DNA of 64,000 nucleotides, from NCBI GenBank assembly GCA_951640195.1, contig OX621165.1, positions 2,356,001 to 2,420,000 of the forward strand, in the 5' to 3' direction. Shown here piece after piece: positions 8,822-19,727 of this stretch (position 1 is its first letter; each line of letters begins with the position of its first letter). The notes under the pieces were generated by a model. That model had not been told where the DNA came from, did no database searches, and was given only the letters and a program-made list of their open reading frames with translations. Position numbers and translations under genes: made by a program. Origin of the DNA: Porpolomopsis calyptriformis (taxonomy: Eukaryota; Basidiomycota; Agaricomycetes; Agaricales; Hygrophoraceae).

Positions 8822-9271
8822 TTAGCTAGGAGGGAAAGTGGCAGGAGGGGGACTGGGAGGGGGTACTGAAATGGTTGAGGTGATTGTACCTATGTTCATA
8901 GTAGTGATAGTGGTAACAAGTGGATTTGTAGTCAGTAACGACATCAATGTCAAGCCGATTGGGATGGGGATGCCACTGGAATTCTTCTTGTGGACACTTC
9001 GAAACATTCCTACTACAACTCCAATGACAATCATCACAATGAGACTGATGGCAGCCATGAAGGCTCCCTTCTTCGATTTCCAGAACCGCTGGCGTTGGGG
9101 TGGCTGAGCCAACTCAGGCAACTCGGGCAGCTGAGACGGGGTGACAGGCAGATGGGTCTCTTTTCTAACCGGTTCAGGCTTGACCGCAACATAAATGGGC
9201 GGAGGATCGGTTGGAAGTTGGCTAGTAGTCGGAATATTTGGATATTCAGCAGGCGGTCGAAGGACATACAT
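8822..9271 (-). CDS. Single-pass membrane protein with two PPxY motifs, copy 3
   Basis: The first ATG in frame is at 9271 (MYVLRPPAEYPN), giving 149 residues, but the frame is open upstream and encodes SSNNNPSNPP just before it. That completes a PPMY motif, so an upstream exon or start is likely. The equivalent of the copy 5 start codon is GTG here. A second motif, PPIY, is at about 25-28, FWKSKKGAF precedes a span at about 69-88, and the tail is short and Pro-rich. The gene ends at 8822. The family role is unknown. It lies just right of the TIR element, which disrupts the sequence 3' of it. Confidence 0.5.
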   Translation of the reverse strand: MYVLRPPAEYPNIPTTSQLPTDPPPIYVAVKPEPVRKETHLPVTPSQLPELPELAQPPQRQRFWKSKKGAFMAAISLIVMIVIGVVVGMFRSVHKKNSSGIPIPIGLTLMSLLTTNPLVTTITTMNIGTITSTISVPPPSPPPATFPPS

Positions 9272-9391
9272 GGGTGGGTTGGAAGGGTTGTTGTTGGAGG
9301 AATAGGGCACAAGGTGGGTGTCTGACAGTACTGACAGGCTCCCATGATCCACAACTGAGAGCACGCAAAATTGCTCAATTTCGATTAGCAC

Positions 9392-9648
9392 GATCGAAAC
9401 TGTATATTACATAACATCAGCCTAACACAGAAAAGGGAATATTTGCATTCACGGTTATAATTATTGCAGTGGATGCTTGCCAAGGAGACTAGCAGAGGGT
9501 TGGCAGGATTAGAATAGCCAGAGATCAGCATACCGAGGACAATTTTGGGAGGCTCGTGGTAGGGCAGAATAGCAGAGGTATGGAAATTTTGAAAAAACCG
9601 TCCGTCGCTGCACTCAGGGAGCCATCAACAGCGACAACGGGTTTCCTT
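9392..9648. other. Spacer between PPxY copy 3 and the Cys-rich gene
   Basis: No convincing coding region, RNA gene or repeat was seen. It separates the promoter side of copy 3 from the 3' end of the Cys-rich two-exon gene. Confidence 0.4.
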
Positions 9649-10181
9649 TCAGCCCAACCTGGCCATTGTGGACCCATAAGTGGGAAGCTGTTCAGATCGT
9701 GCCAACTGTTGATAAAGTGAGCTTATTGCAGGGAACACGGTGTTTGGGGCCATGGTCTCTTGAGGCGTGCTTGGAAGAATGGGGGGCAGGGGTGCCTGAG
9801 GGGGTAAATGGCTAGAGCCTATCGCAGCTGGTGACAAATTGACGATTAGTAGAGTTAAGGATTCAGACACATGGGGCTTCTGGAGAACAGCTCTCCATGC
9901 GGTGGCAATTAGAGAAACCGGAAAGAGAAAGATCGCGTTGGAGAAAAACAGCCTATAATCCCATTAATCATAAAGGTATGAAAGTGCAACGCGCTCTCAC
10001 CAGTGACCGCGTTATTAGATATACAGCAGCTGTGCTCATCTGGACAATAGTTTTCAGGAAAACCATCACAGACAAGATAGCCAGGGTCTCCGCAAGTTCC
10101 AGTCGGGACCCTCATACAAGTCAGATACCTCTGACGGTCAGCCAATGGATGCAGCTCAAAAGAGATTTTTGTAGAGAACAT
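9649..10181 (-). CDS. Possible small Cys-rich protein, two exons
   Basis: Model: 10181-10001 and 9827-9649, 119 residues. The donor is GTGAGA, the acceptor CACCAG, and the intron of 173 bp contains CTAAT. Exon 1 carries seven cysteines in about 40 residues (GTCGDPGYLVCDG and CPDEHSCC), a pattern seen in secreted or ectodomain modules of fungi. Exon 2 is Pro-rich. There is no clear signal peptide. The first 20 residues come from DNA that is also conserved upstream of the PPxY copies, so the start may be chimeric. It could be a decayed member of the neighbouring family. Function unknown. Confidence 0.35.
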
Positions 10182-10488
10182 TTTTAAGTACAGTTACAAG
10201 TCTACTCATTCCCCGGAGGGCTCATGTAGAGGTCGCGATGCCAAGTAGATGAGGTGGGCATCTATGGACTCTCACGTCAGACGCGATGATCTACAAAGCT
10301 CGATTAGTAGTCGTATATCACAGGAAAGCATTTACATACATTGGAATGGATCTTCATCTCTGGTTAAATAAACAAGGGTCCATAGGAAAACAGTCAGTCG
10401 TGATAATTGCACCGATACTAGTCAGGATCGGAAAACACATACCAAAGATATTCACAATACCTTATCATGAACAACGGGCAGCATCGGG

Positions 10489-11046
10489 TCAGGTGAGAGT
10501 GGCAGGGAGAGGGGTGGCAAGGGGAGGGGCATTGGCAGGGGGAGTATTGGTAAGAGAAGTGATAGGAGGGAGAAGGCTAAAAGGGAGAACGCCACTAAAT
10601 TTCGGACCAGGGGGTGACGAACTGACCGAAACGGAGGGTACCGAGATGGTTGAGGTGAATGTAAATATGGTGAAATTGGTAACGACCGTAATTGACGGCG
10701 AGATTGGCGTCGAGTTGTTTGGGAGGGGGTTGGCACTGAAAGGATTCGAGGAGGTTGAGGATTTATGCGTCCTGCCTATTGTTATTCCGATGGTAACAAT
10801 CACCACGATGAGACCGATGGCGAGTACGAATGCTCCCTTCTTCGATTTCCAGAATGGCTTGGGTTGGAGGGGCTGAGGCAACTCAGGCAACTCGAGCGGC
10901 TGAGATGGCCCAACAGGGAGACGGCGCCTTTTGCCAACCCTAACTGGTTCAGGCTGGATTTCGACATAGCTGGGTGGGGGATCGGTTGGAAGTTGGGTGT
11001 TTGTCGGGGAATTCGGATGTTCAGCAGGTGGTTGACGGTCTTTCAT
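10489..11046 (-). CDS. Single-pass membrane protein with PPxY motif, copy 4
   Basis: 185 residues from the ATG at 11046, close in sequence to copy 2 over the N-terminal half, which points to a recent duplication. It has PPPSY at 23-27, FWKSKKGAF and a span at about 71-90, then a Ser/Thr/Pro tail. The tail ends in TLT at a TGA where copy 2 reads TGC and continues for eight residues. Upstream DNA is also conserved with copy 2 for about 100 bp. Proposed topology and role are as for copy 2. Confidence 0.65.
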   Translation of the reverse strand: MKDRQPPAEHPNSPTNTQLPTDPPPSYVEIQPEPVRVGKRRRLPVGPSQPLELPELPQPLQPKPFWKSKKGAFVLAIGLIVVIVTIGITIGRTHKSSTSSNPFSANPLPNNSTPISPSITVVTNFTIFTFTSTISVPSVSVSSSPPGPKFSGVLPFSLLPPITSLTNTPPANAPPLATPLPATLT

Positions 11047-11164
11047 GATGGAGGAAGAGGAATGGCAGACTGGCAGACTCTGTGGGATCCCACACCCACA
11101 GAAAGTGTGTTGTCATGACTCCGAGTTGGATGGCTCTGATGGCAGTAAGTCACAGGCAAACAGC

Positions 11165-11482
11165 TCAGCTTGGGGGATTCTTCTTCTTGTGATTTTGAAT
11201 CACTCCTGGTGCAACTCCGATAGTGACAATCACCCCGACGAGACCGATGGCAGCCATGAAAGCTCCCTTCTTCGATTTCAAGAACCACTGGCGTTGGGGT
11301 GGCTGAGACAGGGTGACAGGCAGATGGCTCTCTTTTCCAACTGGTTCAGGTTCAACCGCAACATAGATGGGTGGAGGACTGGCCGGAAGTTGGCTAGTTG
11401 TCAGAAAATTTGGATATTGAGCAGGTGGTTGAAGGACATACGTGGGTGGGTTGGAAAAGTTGTTGTTGGAGGAATAGGGCAT
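11165..11482 (-). CDS. Truncated PPxY-family membrane protein, copy 5
   Basis: 105 residues from the ATG at 11482 (MPYSSNNNF). It has two PPxY motifs, PPTY and PPIY, then FLKSKKGAF and a membrane span, and stops 15 residues after the span. The Ser/Thr-rich outside tail of the other copies is missing. It may be a decaying copy, or a form that is nearly all cytoplasmic. It is the best-supported start codon of the group, because the conserved SSNNN block begins right after it. Confidence 0.5.
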   Translation of the reverse strand: MPYSSNNNFSNPPTYVLQPPAQYPNFLTTSQLPASPPPIYVAVEPEPVGKESHLPVTLSQPPQRQWFLKSKKGAFMAAIGLVGVIVTIGVAPGVIQNHKKKNPPS

Positions 11483-11959
11483 GAGGTACTGACGGGCTCA
11501 TTCGTGGATCCCTGGGACAACTTGAATGTTTGGGACAGTAACTAGGCGGTGGAAGATGAATTTGGCGGAAAAGCCCAGACCAGCCATTATATAGTCGGTG
11601 CATTAAAACTTTCGGCGACCCAACAAGGGGGATGACTTTGTTCTGGTGTTTTGGCACGCATTGCGCGCTCCGATGACAGACGCCATGGTTCACAACCGAG
11701 AGCAAAGTCGATTTCGATTAGCTATATCACGTGGAAAGGTTTTCGTAGCATGGCGTTGAAGACAAGATTAAATTAACAAAGATGGTCCATAATGAACAAA
11801 CGGTACTACCAATAGAAAAAAGAAGGAAAATAGTCAGATTTATTCCTGAAAATAATTCCATTCGTGATAATTGCAGACCTGAGAATTGTCAGTATCAGAA
11901 AATATCAGATAATAAATTCACATACCAAAGATGTTCCACAATGCCTCATCACACACAGT

Positions 11960-12668
11960 TCAGAGGGTTGGGGGAGGTGGGAGTTGCGTGATGATGGTGG
12001 TTGGCAGGCCGGAATCGACAGAGGGGGGAGGAGAGCCAACAGGGGAACCGGCAGCAGGGGGGGGAGGGCCAACAGAGGAACCGGCAGGAAGGGAGGAAAC
12101 TTGGCCACTGATATTGGGAGGGGGGGTAGAAAAGAGGGTGACTGTTGTTGTTTTACTGTTGGGCTTAACAGAGGTGAAAGTGGTGAGAGGGATTGGCACA
12201 ATGGTCGGCGAGCTGGATGGGAGGGGGATGGGAGAGAAAATATTCGGCGAGGACGTGGAAGTAGGGAGACTACTCGAGCCGGCTAGATTGGTTTTATGCT
12301 TTTTGTTATTTTGAGTCACTCCCACTGCAACTCCGATGATGACAATCACCACGACGAGACCGATGGCGGCTACGAAGGCTCCCTTCCTCGATTTCCAGAA
12401 CGAAGGAGGTGGCGGAGGGAGAGGCGGGGCGATAGTCGGATAATTTTCTTTCGCATACCCATCGTGGCCCGCGGAATAGTCGGGAGTCCGTAAAGACCTG
12501 GATGGTTGAGGAGCAGGATTCAAGATATCGACATTGTAGCCTTCCTACAAGCTCTAGATTAGAGAGGAGCTCTCATCGCTATTGCTCGATATGTACCTGA
12601 AGTTCTGCTCTGGTAGCTCTTGGAGCAACAGTCAGCAGGTTCTCGTCGTAGCCTCCGTTTGCAGCCAT
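11960..12668 (-). CDS. Divergent single-pass membrane protein, copy 6, two exons
   Basis: Exons 12668-12597 and 12544-11960, 218 residues. The 52-bp intron starts GTACAT, contains CTAAT and ends TTGTAG, and phase fits. The protein starts MAANGGYDENLL, continues with EGYNVDILNPAP, then a run of prolines, FWKSRKGAF, a span at about 79-99 and a long Ser/Thr/Pro tail. The span and the preceding segment match copies 2-5, but there is no PPxY motif and the N-terminus differs. It may be the ancestral form, or the copy that has lost the motif. The short first exon suggests that other copies could also have an undetected 5' exon. Confidence 0.65.
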
Positions 12669-13333
12669 CTGAGGGTGGGGAGGTAATATAGCCGCCGTAG
12701 ACGAGAGCCTTGAGGATAGATTGAGAGTCCGACTTGGACTTGAACTGAATAAGCAATCGCATTCCCACCTTCACATCTCGGCAGCAACTCGTCAAAGCAC
12801 TGTTCTTGCAGGCACTTTTGTCTTACAGGTTTTGCCAAGTATCTCCTTATCGTTGAGGTACAAAGTCTTGTATCTTTACTATGGAACCTCTTCTGGAACT
12901 GGAACGTTATATCCGATCCCTGTTACCTCCCCAAGCGCGATGAATGGTTTCTCTATCCGATCTTTTGTCAAAGCCAATCGTAAACGCTGGCCGTGATTTT
13001 GTACCCATAGAACCTATCTTGGCTGTCTCTAGCAAGCTTTGTCAGAGTCGTGTTGGGAGTGCTTTTTGTCTTTGCATTCCGGGCCACCACGGTTACCGCT
13101 TTCCGAAGATTGAAGACGCTGGTATCCATGGACGCTCGGTGCACACCAACCCGACACCCACCGCGCTTGACGCAACGTCTTTAGCGGTCCATTCCGGAGA
13201 CCTACTCAACTTGGAGGAGAAGTGCTAGGACCGATGGTAAATGCGACAGCTTTGAAACCGAGTTTGTGTCAGGTGACACCATGCCACTGCACATCCACTT
13301 TAGACTCACCACCACCACCACCACCACCACCCA
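12669..13333. other. Spacer with a CAC microsatellite
   Basis: No clear gene. Short ORFs are present, one of 94 codons at 12944-13228, but none resembles a known family. A (CAC)n run at about 13308-13331 lies directly before the ATG of the importin-like gene. Confidence 0.4.
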
Positions 13334-14425
13334 ATGCTACTCCCTCGGTTTATCCCGCTTGGCTACCCCGCTGAAATAGAAAAGGCTGTCGAGGTCAGTC
13401 ATTCCCCGCCCTTCCAGCACATGCCCCGGACTGAGGCCTTTTTGGGCAGGTAATCCAAAAAGCGTACGAGTCAACAAGTTGGAGTGACCCTCTTAAGCAC
13501 CACCAGATCCTCCAGAAAGAGTTACCTGCCATTTTGAAATCCCCTGGATGGAGTCTGGTCTGGTACGGCTTGAACCACCCGGACCCCGTCGTTCAGTTCT
13601 TTGGAGCTTATACGATACAGCTCAAGACCGCAACCGAGTGGTGAGTTTGTTGTATTATTTTTATTATTATGCGTGTCCCTTGCTCCATCGGATATCAAAT
13701 ATCATGTATTAAAGCCTGTGATTCTCTTTCTGCTGCTAAATTACGCACATGTTGGGAGATTGGAAAAAAAAATTGACGACTCAAAAACCTTCTTCCAGGG
13801 CGACCATCCCGGAAAATCAAAGGATTGAATTCCGGGATTGTGTCCTCGGGCTAACAACACATGCTGCTGCCATCGGATGCGGCAAGCCTGTCCTTCGAAA
13901 GCTTTTCGCTACAGTATGTCTAACGAATACTTTCACACTTCATTTCTTCCTTCCCATCGCAGATCTCCGCTCTCGCGATCAAACTCGCGATGATACACCC
14001 CGCTTTATGGCACAACTGGATTACCGCATCCATGCTCTACTTTCACGGATGTGGAGTGCTTCCCGATCACGTTTTCGACTTTGCGTGTATCGCCGTCGAA
14101 GAAGTAGCCGCGACTGCCCCCGGTCTTGAAAGGTCATAATGATTCTATTCATTTTCGTGTCGGCTTTTAATAATCTTTTTTAGAAAACGAATGCAACAGA
14201 CTGTGATGGATGCCGTACCATGTATTATCAAGGAAATATCCCACTTTCTCCCCAGCCTCGAACAACACCTAGCCTCTGGCGACACTGAGCCACCCCCAGC
14301 GTTGAAATGTATTCAGACATGGGAACCGTATTTTTCGGACGAGTCAGTGATTATTCCCCCTTGTGATATTTTGATTGACTCGGTTTAATTCTAGGCAAAG
14401 GAGTACCTTGGCGCATTTGCTATGA
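13334..14425 (+). CDS. Truncated importin-13/Kap122-like protein, copy A
   Basis: Exons 13334-13393, 13450-13640, 13799-13913, 13963-14132, 14184-14342 and 14395-14425 join in frame to 241 residues. Motifs such as PVVQFFGAYTIQLKT, a tryptophan at the next exon junction, and GCGKPVLRKLF resemble the first HEAT repeats of importin-13/Kap122 karyopherins, which carry cargo through nuclear pores. Family members are about 900-1000 residues, so three quarters is missing. Exons 2 and 3 have exactly the same lengths (191 and 115 nt) as in copy B. After 14425 I find no continuation of the family. It is either a truncated pseudogene or a short protein of its own. Confidence 0.6.
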
Positions 14426-14882
14426 CTTATACGATATACTTATGGACCTTATGTCTTTATCATATGAAAGATCTATGCTACGCTATATTCCGATCATCAA
14501 CAGCTGTGAACTTGCGGTCTCTTATTTACAATGTGTCCCGCAGTCCGGTCAGGCTAGGATATGTGATAAAGCTCGCCTGTACCTCCCAAAAAGTGCTACC
14601 TGACCATAACCCGCCGTCCGTTGATTTCAGAATCAAGAACATCGACGATAAATTTTATAATCTCCAATGCCGTCGAGTGTAGTGCAATTGATGATGATAT
14701 GCCAATTGCTGGTAGTCTGCAATCTGACATCGTCTGTGTTTATTGCCCGAGCGATTGTGAACTTGGGATTTGAAAAACGAATGACCGAGAGCAATGTCAC
14801 GACGCATTTAGAAATTTCACCGCTCTTTCCACCATCTTCGTGCTGAAACTGTCCTTCTTGTCTATAGCTTCAAGTCATCAAA
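14426..14882. other. Spacer 5' of F-box gene 1
   Basis: Contains a scrap of open frame after the importin-like copy A (reads YDLYDILMDL in one frame), which may be its decayed continuation. The rest should hold the promoter of the F-box gene. No TATA box or repeat was recognised. Confidence 0.35.
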
Positions 14883-16595
14883 ATGTCTTTTGCAAACTTT
14901 CCGGTCGAGATCCTTGACCGTATCGCCGATTTTTTGGATTCGCCTACCGACATTCGCCATTTCGCCCAAGTCTCTACCCAGCTCCATCAAATCGCCTCTC
15001 CACGACACACCCAGTTCCGCACCATCCGTTCTCCTCTCCGCTCCTCAATATGGGGCCATTTCATCACAAATCGCTCGCTCGCCAAGAACGTCCGGACCCT
15101 CGAACTCCAAAGAACTGAAATATTATGGAATCGCACTCGCGTTGACCCACCCGTTGTCCCCTCTGTCTTTGAACACCCCAATGAGGATCAGTCGACGGAT
15201 GATGACAATGCTAATCCTCATAATACGGTTTATAGAAAGAGGAAGAACGCCAATGATCTCCGCGCAGAGCGTGTTTTTGTCTCGGCTCTCAAGAATATGA
15301 CAGGCCTCACCTCCTTTGTGTGGTCCCGCACGCCGCCTCTCATTAAATCAGAAGTCGAAGCCGATGTATGGTCTACTCTCGCAACACACTGTCCTAATTT
15401 GCACCAACTTGAAGTTCTCGATGGAGAAATCTCAGCCGACGAGGACCACGAAGATTACCAAAGAATGACCCATAATCCTACCGTGAGCATCTTCCGTCTC
15501 TTCGCACTGCAGATCGGTGATCATTATTCCTCAGTTTTTTACACTTAAAAATTTAAAATCTCTGGTCTTAGTCACCGATGTTGGTACCTCTCTGCCAGAC
15601 ATGACTCTTTTCGCTAAGATGCTAGCCACACATAGTCCTGATCTCGAAGTAAGTGGTTCTTCGATATTTGGCGACTGGCGAATTCACATACTGTGATGTC
15701 AAGGTGTTACGCCTCGCCTTCCAGGTCTATTACGCTCAGACAAAGAACGCCAATGCTTCTCCTCTACTCTCCCGCGCTCACTGGAAATCCCTTCGCCAAC
15801 TTTGCCTGCTCCCTGTTTTCGCCCCTTCCCCTCTAGTTTCTACCTTCCTCGTTTCCCATCCCACCCTTGAACATCTCAGTCTCGTGAACCATGACAACCG
15901 CTACAAACGTATGAGCGTCTCTATTCCCAGCCCGCTCCTGCTTCCGCCTGGCTCGCTCCCTTCCTTAAAATACATCAACGCGACGTGGGAAGACTTGGTC
16001 TCCTTCCTCAGTTCTCCCACCACCCACCCACGTCCCTTGGAGCGTATCCTCGGTCCTCCGCTTGACGACGCCTTCCTTGACCTCCTCGAGAAGAGTGGGT
16101 CTGGGCCGACATTGAATGAACTCTGCGTGACGACCTGTGCAAGTCTTGACTTGGTCGTGAAGCTCGGCAAGATTGCCCCTGGAATAGAATGGTTGGACCT
16201 CTCTTTTCAGAGGGGGGATTTGAGATGTCCACAGGTGATGTTTTTATCTTGTCCATCCGTTTTAGTCTCTTATATTCCCTCGATCATCTCAGGACTGGGA
16301 CTGGTGCTCGGCTTTGGCCCACTTACCGTCTCTCACCACTCTCCTTGGCGTCAGGCTACTTCTTGCTGACAGACCTTCGGAAGCCAACTCCAAGACCCTT
16401 CAGGCACTCATGTCTGTATGTCCAAAGTTGCGCAGGTTGTCGTGGTATTCACCTGCATACTTGACTGAGGCGGATGTCTTTATTGAGCGCGAGGGGACGT
16501 TGGTGAAGTGGGGGTTGAGGGCACGATTAGGTTATGGTTTGGGCGATGCTGTCGTTGCCTGGGGCGAGAGGGGAAGGGGAAGTTTTGAACTCTGA
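14883..16595 (+). CDS. F-box protein 1 of a tandem pair
   Basis: Exons 14883-15482, 15535-15648, 15704-16234 and 16293-16595 give 515 residues. The N-terminus FPVEILDRIADFL with a following FAQVS is an F-box, which binds Skp1 in SCF ubiquitin ligases. The rest contains Leu-rich patches (ELLEKSGSGPTL-like, PGIEWLDLSF) typical of the loose LRR-like regions of agaricomycete F-box proteins, which should select the substrate. Splice sites are GT-AG, and phases are zero at all three introns. A charged insert lies at about residues 95-125. The target is unknown. Confidence 0.82.
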
Positions 16596-16671
16596 ATATC
16601 GTTGGAAATGTTTTCTGGTGTTTTCTCTCGAAAATAAATTTATCGGGTTACTCGAACGCTCGCTCGCTGCG

Positions 16672-18445
16672 ATGTATCTCACAGAACTTCCACTTGAAAT
16701 CCTTGACCGCCTCGCTGGTTTTTTGGATTCACCCGCTGATATTCGCAACTTCGCTCAAGTCTCAACCAGGCTTCATTCGGTTGCTTCCCCGCGACATACT
16801 CAGTTACGCATCATCCGCTCTCCTCTCCAGTCACTGATCTGGGAACGTTTTATCACAAACCGTTCCCTTGCCCGGAATGTACGCACACTTGAACTTCAAG
16901 GGGAACACCAATTATCGCATCGCATAACCATTGACCGACCAGTTATCCCGCCCATCTTTGAAAAAGAGCTTAATCTTACAAAACCGTCCGTCGAAAATGA
17001 CGATGCTGATTTTTCCGATGAAGAGAGGGACGAAAGCCTCCCACAGAGACTGTTGAGAGAGAAGAACGCAGTTGATCTCACCGCCGAACGTCTCTTTGTC
17101 TCTGCTCTCAGGAATATGACAGGGCTCACCACTTTTGTGTGGTCCCGCACCCCACCTCTGATCGACCCAAACGTCGAAGACGACGTATGGACTACGCTCG
17201 AAAAGCACTGTCCCAATTTGCGTCAAGTTTATGTTTTGGATGGTGAGGATCTAGACGCCCCAGAGGATTCGGAATACATGGACCACATAGATTTCCACAG
17301 AATAATCCGCAATCCCACCGTAAGCTCAAATATCTGCATCATTAACGTTTGTTATGATCCTGTCTCTCAGTTCTTCGCACTCAAGAATTTAACAACCTTG
17401 GCTACACGCACCCATGTCGGGTCTTCCTTACCGAATTTGGATCCTCTCGTCGAGATGTTAGTCAAGCGTAACCCCGAACTAGAGGTAAGTTGTACTCTAA
17501 TATTACTTGACCCAGCTATTTTTTTTACATGCCACCTTGAATGCCAAGGTGCTACAACTCGTATTCCAGCTCTATTCCGTCTGGGGTCTGATAACTTTGG
17601 ATGTCTCCCCTCTTCTTTCCAGTTCGCACTGGAAATCCCTTCGCCAACTACATCTCTCTCCGGTTTCCGCCCCCGCCCATCTACTATCTTCCTTCCTCGC
17701 CTCCCATCCCACCATCGAACACCTCACTCTCGTAAACCGTGACAGGGCACGCAGGGATATCAGCGTCTCGGTTCCTACCTCATTCACACTCCCACCTGGC
17801 TCGCTCCCTTCGCTAAGATACATAGATGGCGTATGTCAAGACGTGTTCTCCATCCTTAGTTGTCCCACCACTCAACCACGACCATTGGAGCAGATCCACG
17901 GTCCCGTCCTTGACGATCCCTTCCTTGACCTCCTGGAGAAGAGTGGTTGTGGCCCGACATTGAAGAAACTCTCTGTGACAATATGCATGCATCCTGAATC
18001 GGTTGCGAAGCTTGCCAAGCTCGCTCCTGGAATAGAATGGTTGGACCTGGCCTATAGATTCAATGGTATGAGATATCCGCTGGTGATGATTTTATTTTTC
18101 CCGCCCATCTGTTTTACCTCTCACACATCCTTTGATTATTTTCAGGAGTTCAACTGGTTTCTGCCTCTTACCCATTTACCATCTCTGATAGGCCTCTTCG
18201 GCGTCCCACTCTTGTTCAACAAGGCTTCGGAAGCCAACTCTGAGACCCTCCATAGACTTATCTCTGCCTGTCCGAAATTACGCAGGTTATCTTGGTTTTA
18301 TGGTTGGAGCAGGACTCGTGCAATAGTTGTTGTTGAGCAAGCAGGGAGGGTGGTGACATGGGAATTGAGGGAACAACTAGGTGATGATGTGGGCGATTTC
18401 GTCGATGAGTGGGGCGAGAATGGGAAGGGAAGTTTTGAAATCTGA
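16672..18445 (+). CDS. F-box protein 2 of a tandem pair
   Basis: Exons 16672-17319, 17371-17484, 17549-18082 and 18146-18445 give 531 residues. The F-box LPLEILDRLAGFL is at the N-terminus. The gene starts 76 bp after the stop of F-box gene 1 and has the same intron positions and phases, with a second exon of 114 nt in both, so it is a tandem duplicate. The two differ mostly in an acidic loop at about residues 95-130 and in the third exon. It is probably another SCF substrate receptor with its own target. Confidence 0.82.
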
Positions 18446-19727
18446 ATTTCTTGTAGATATCCTACATGATAGCTTCCTTTCTCCTCACCCTGGCGTGATT
18501 TCCAAGTCTATTCTGGTGCACACGGCGTGCAACCTACTGTCATGAACGCACCTGTTGCTGGCCATGTACAGTTCCTATTTCGTTGCTGGGACACTTTGTT
18601 CAGGCTCATTTGAGACCACAAAGACTGCCCACTACCTCCCCCCTATGGTGCTGCAAGGGTTGTCAACGGTGCTTTTTTCATGCAGCGATGAACGCACACT
18701 ATCAGGAGGTGGGTCTTCTAATTGATATTGCGGAAACTGGAACAGCTGCAGTAAATCCTTCCGATTTCAATCTTTGACTATGACATCTCACGTTGCGCAC
18801 CATGTCTGTTTCAATCAAAATCAACATCTCAGCTCCCTATGATCCCATGACTTGCGACGAGTTTATCCTGAAGTTTCCAACAAAAAGTCGCCAATGGCGC
18901 TCCAATCAGAATCACCTACCGAGCAAGAAAAACCGAGCTTTGCAGCGCGTTTCTTGTTCTGACCCGGGCGGGTTTTGGGTGACTTTTGAATCGGCGTATG
19001 CGATCCTGGATCCCGTCAGCCTCATTGCAATCCGAATGCTCATCAACCAGCCAGCTTTCGATCCCTGTGAGAAACATCCTGTTAGTTCCACTCTGACCCT
19101 GTCGGATTCTTTTCGATCGTTTCTGAGATGTCAGACTTCGTTTCATTCTTTGTTATCGACTGGCCGCACACCACCCTTGGAACTGAAATGATCCTATCTC
19201 GTGTTCACATTGCTATTGCCCTTGCGATACCAAAAGAGAATCCCCGGTATCCTTCAGGCCTCTAGTTTACTTCTCGTCGTGCTTTGTACTCCAATGGGCG
19301 CCGTCGTAGTACCTTGCAAACCTGCTACGGTGTGCATCGCTGGGGGTCTATCTTGGTGAATAGCGTGTACCCTGGATTCATTGATGGATTGTTACCAGCA
19401 AACTGCGCGCTCTCGGCTGTGTTGAGGCCGTCTTGCGTAGTGGCATTTTAGTGCCACCACAATTCCAGCTTTCCAGCCCGTTTCCAGGCAATCGCTTTAT
19501 CCGCTGGCTGTCCATTAAGGTCACATTACTCCATACGATCTTAACTGCAGCTTGAGAATCTAACGCAAACGTCTTAGGGGAATTTTCACAAGGTGGCATA
19601 GGATAACTCTAGAGGAAGCCCTTGTAAAGCCCGGGCCCGGGTTAATTTTTCAAAATGCTTCGCGTCAGGTGATGTGCCACAAACTCGACCCAGAACTACT
19701 CGCTCACTTGGAACTACCCATCGACAC
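18446..19727. other. Gene-poor stretch before importin-like copy B
   Basis: The only notable ORF is 18801-19191 (plus), 130 codons from an ATG in ACCATG context, starting MSVSIKINISAPYD. It matches nothing I know. A minus-strand ORF at 19378-19599 contains LDSQAAVKI and LPGN, faintly like a retroelement RNase H remnant. Neither is safe to call a gene. Confidence 0.35.

Noticed and set aside
12944..13228. 94-codon plus-strand ORF as a gene
   Set aside because: No family match, no supporting exons, and it lies in an accessory spacer.
13308..13331. CAC run as a coding His tract of the importin-like gene
   Set aside because: The frame is stopped just upstream by TAG, so the ATG at 13334 after the run is the simpler start.
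19378..19599. Retroelement RNase H fragment on the minus strand
   Set aside because: Only two weak motif echoes; catalytic residues cannot be aligned.
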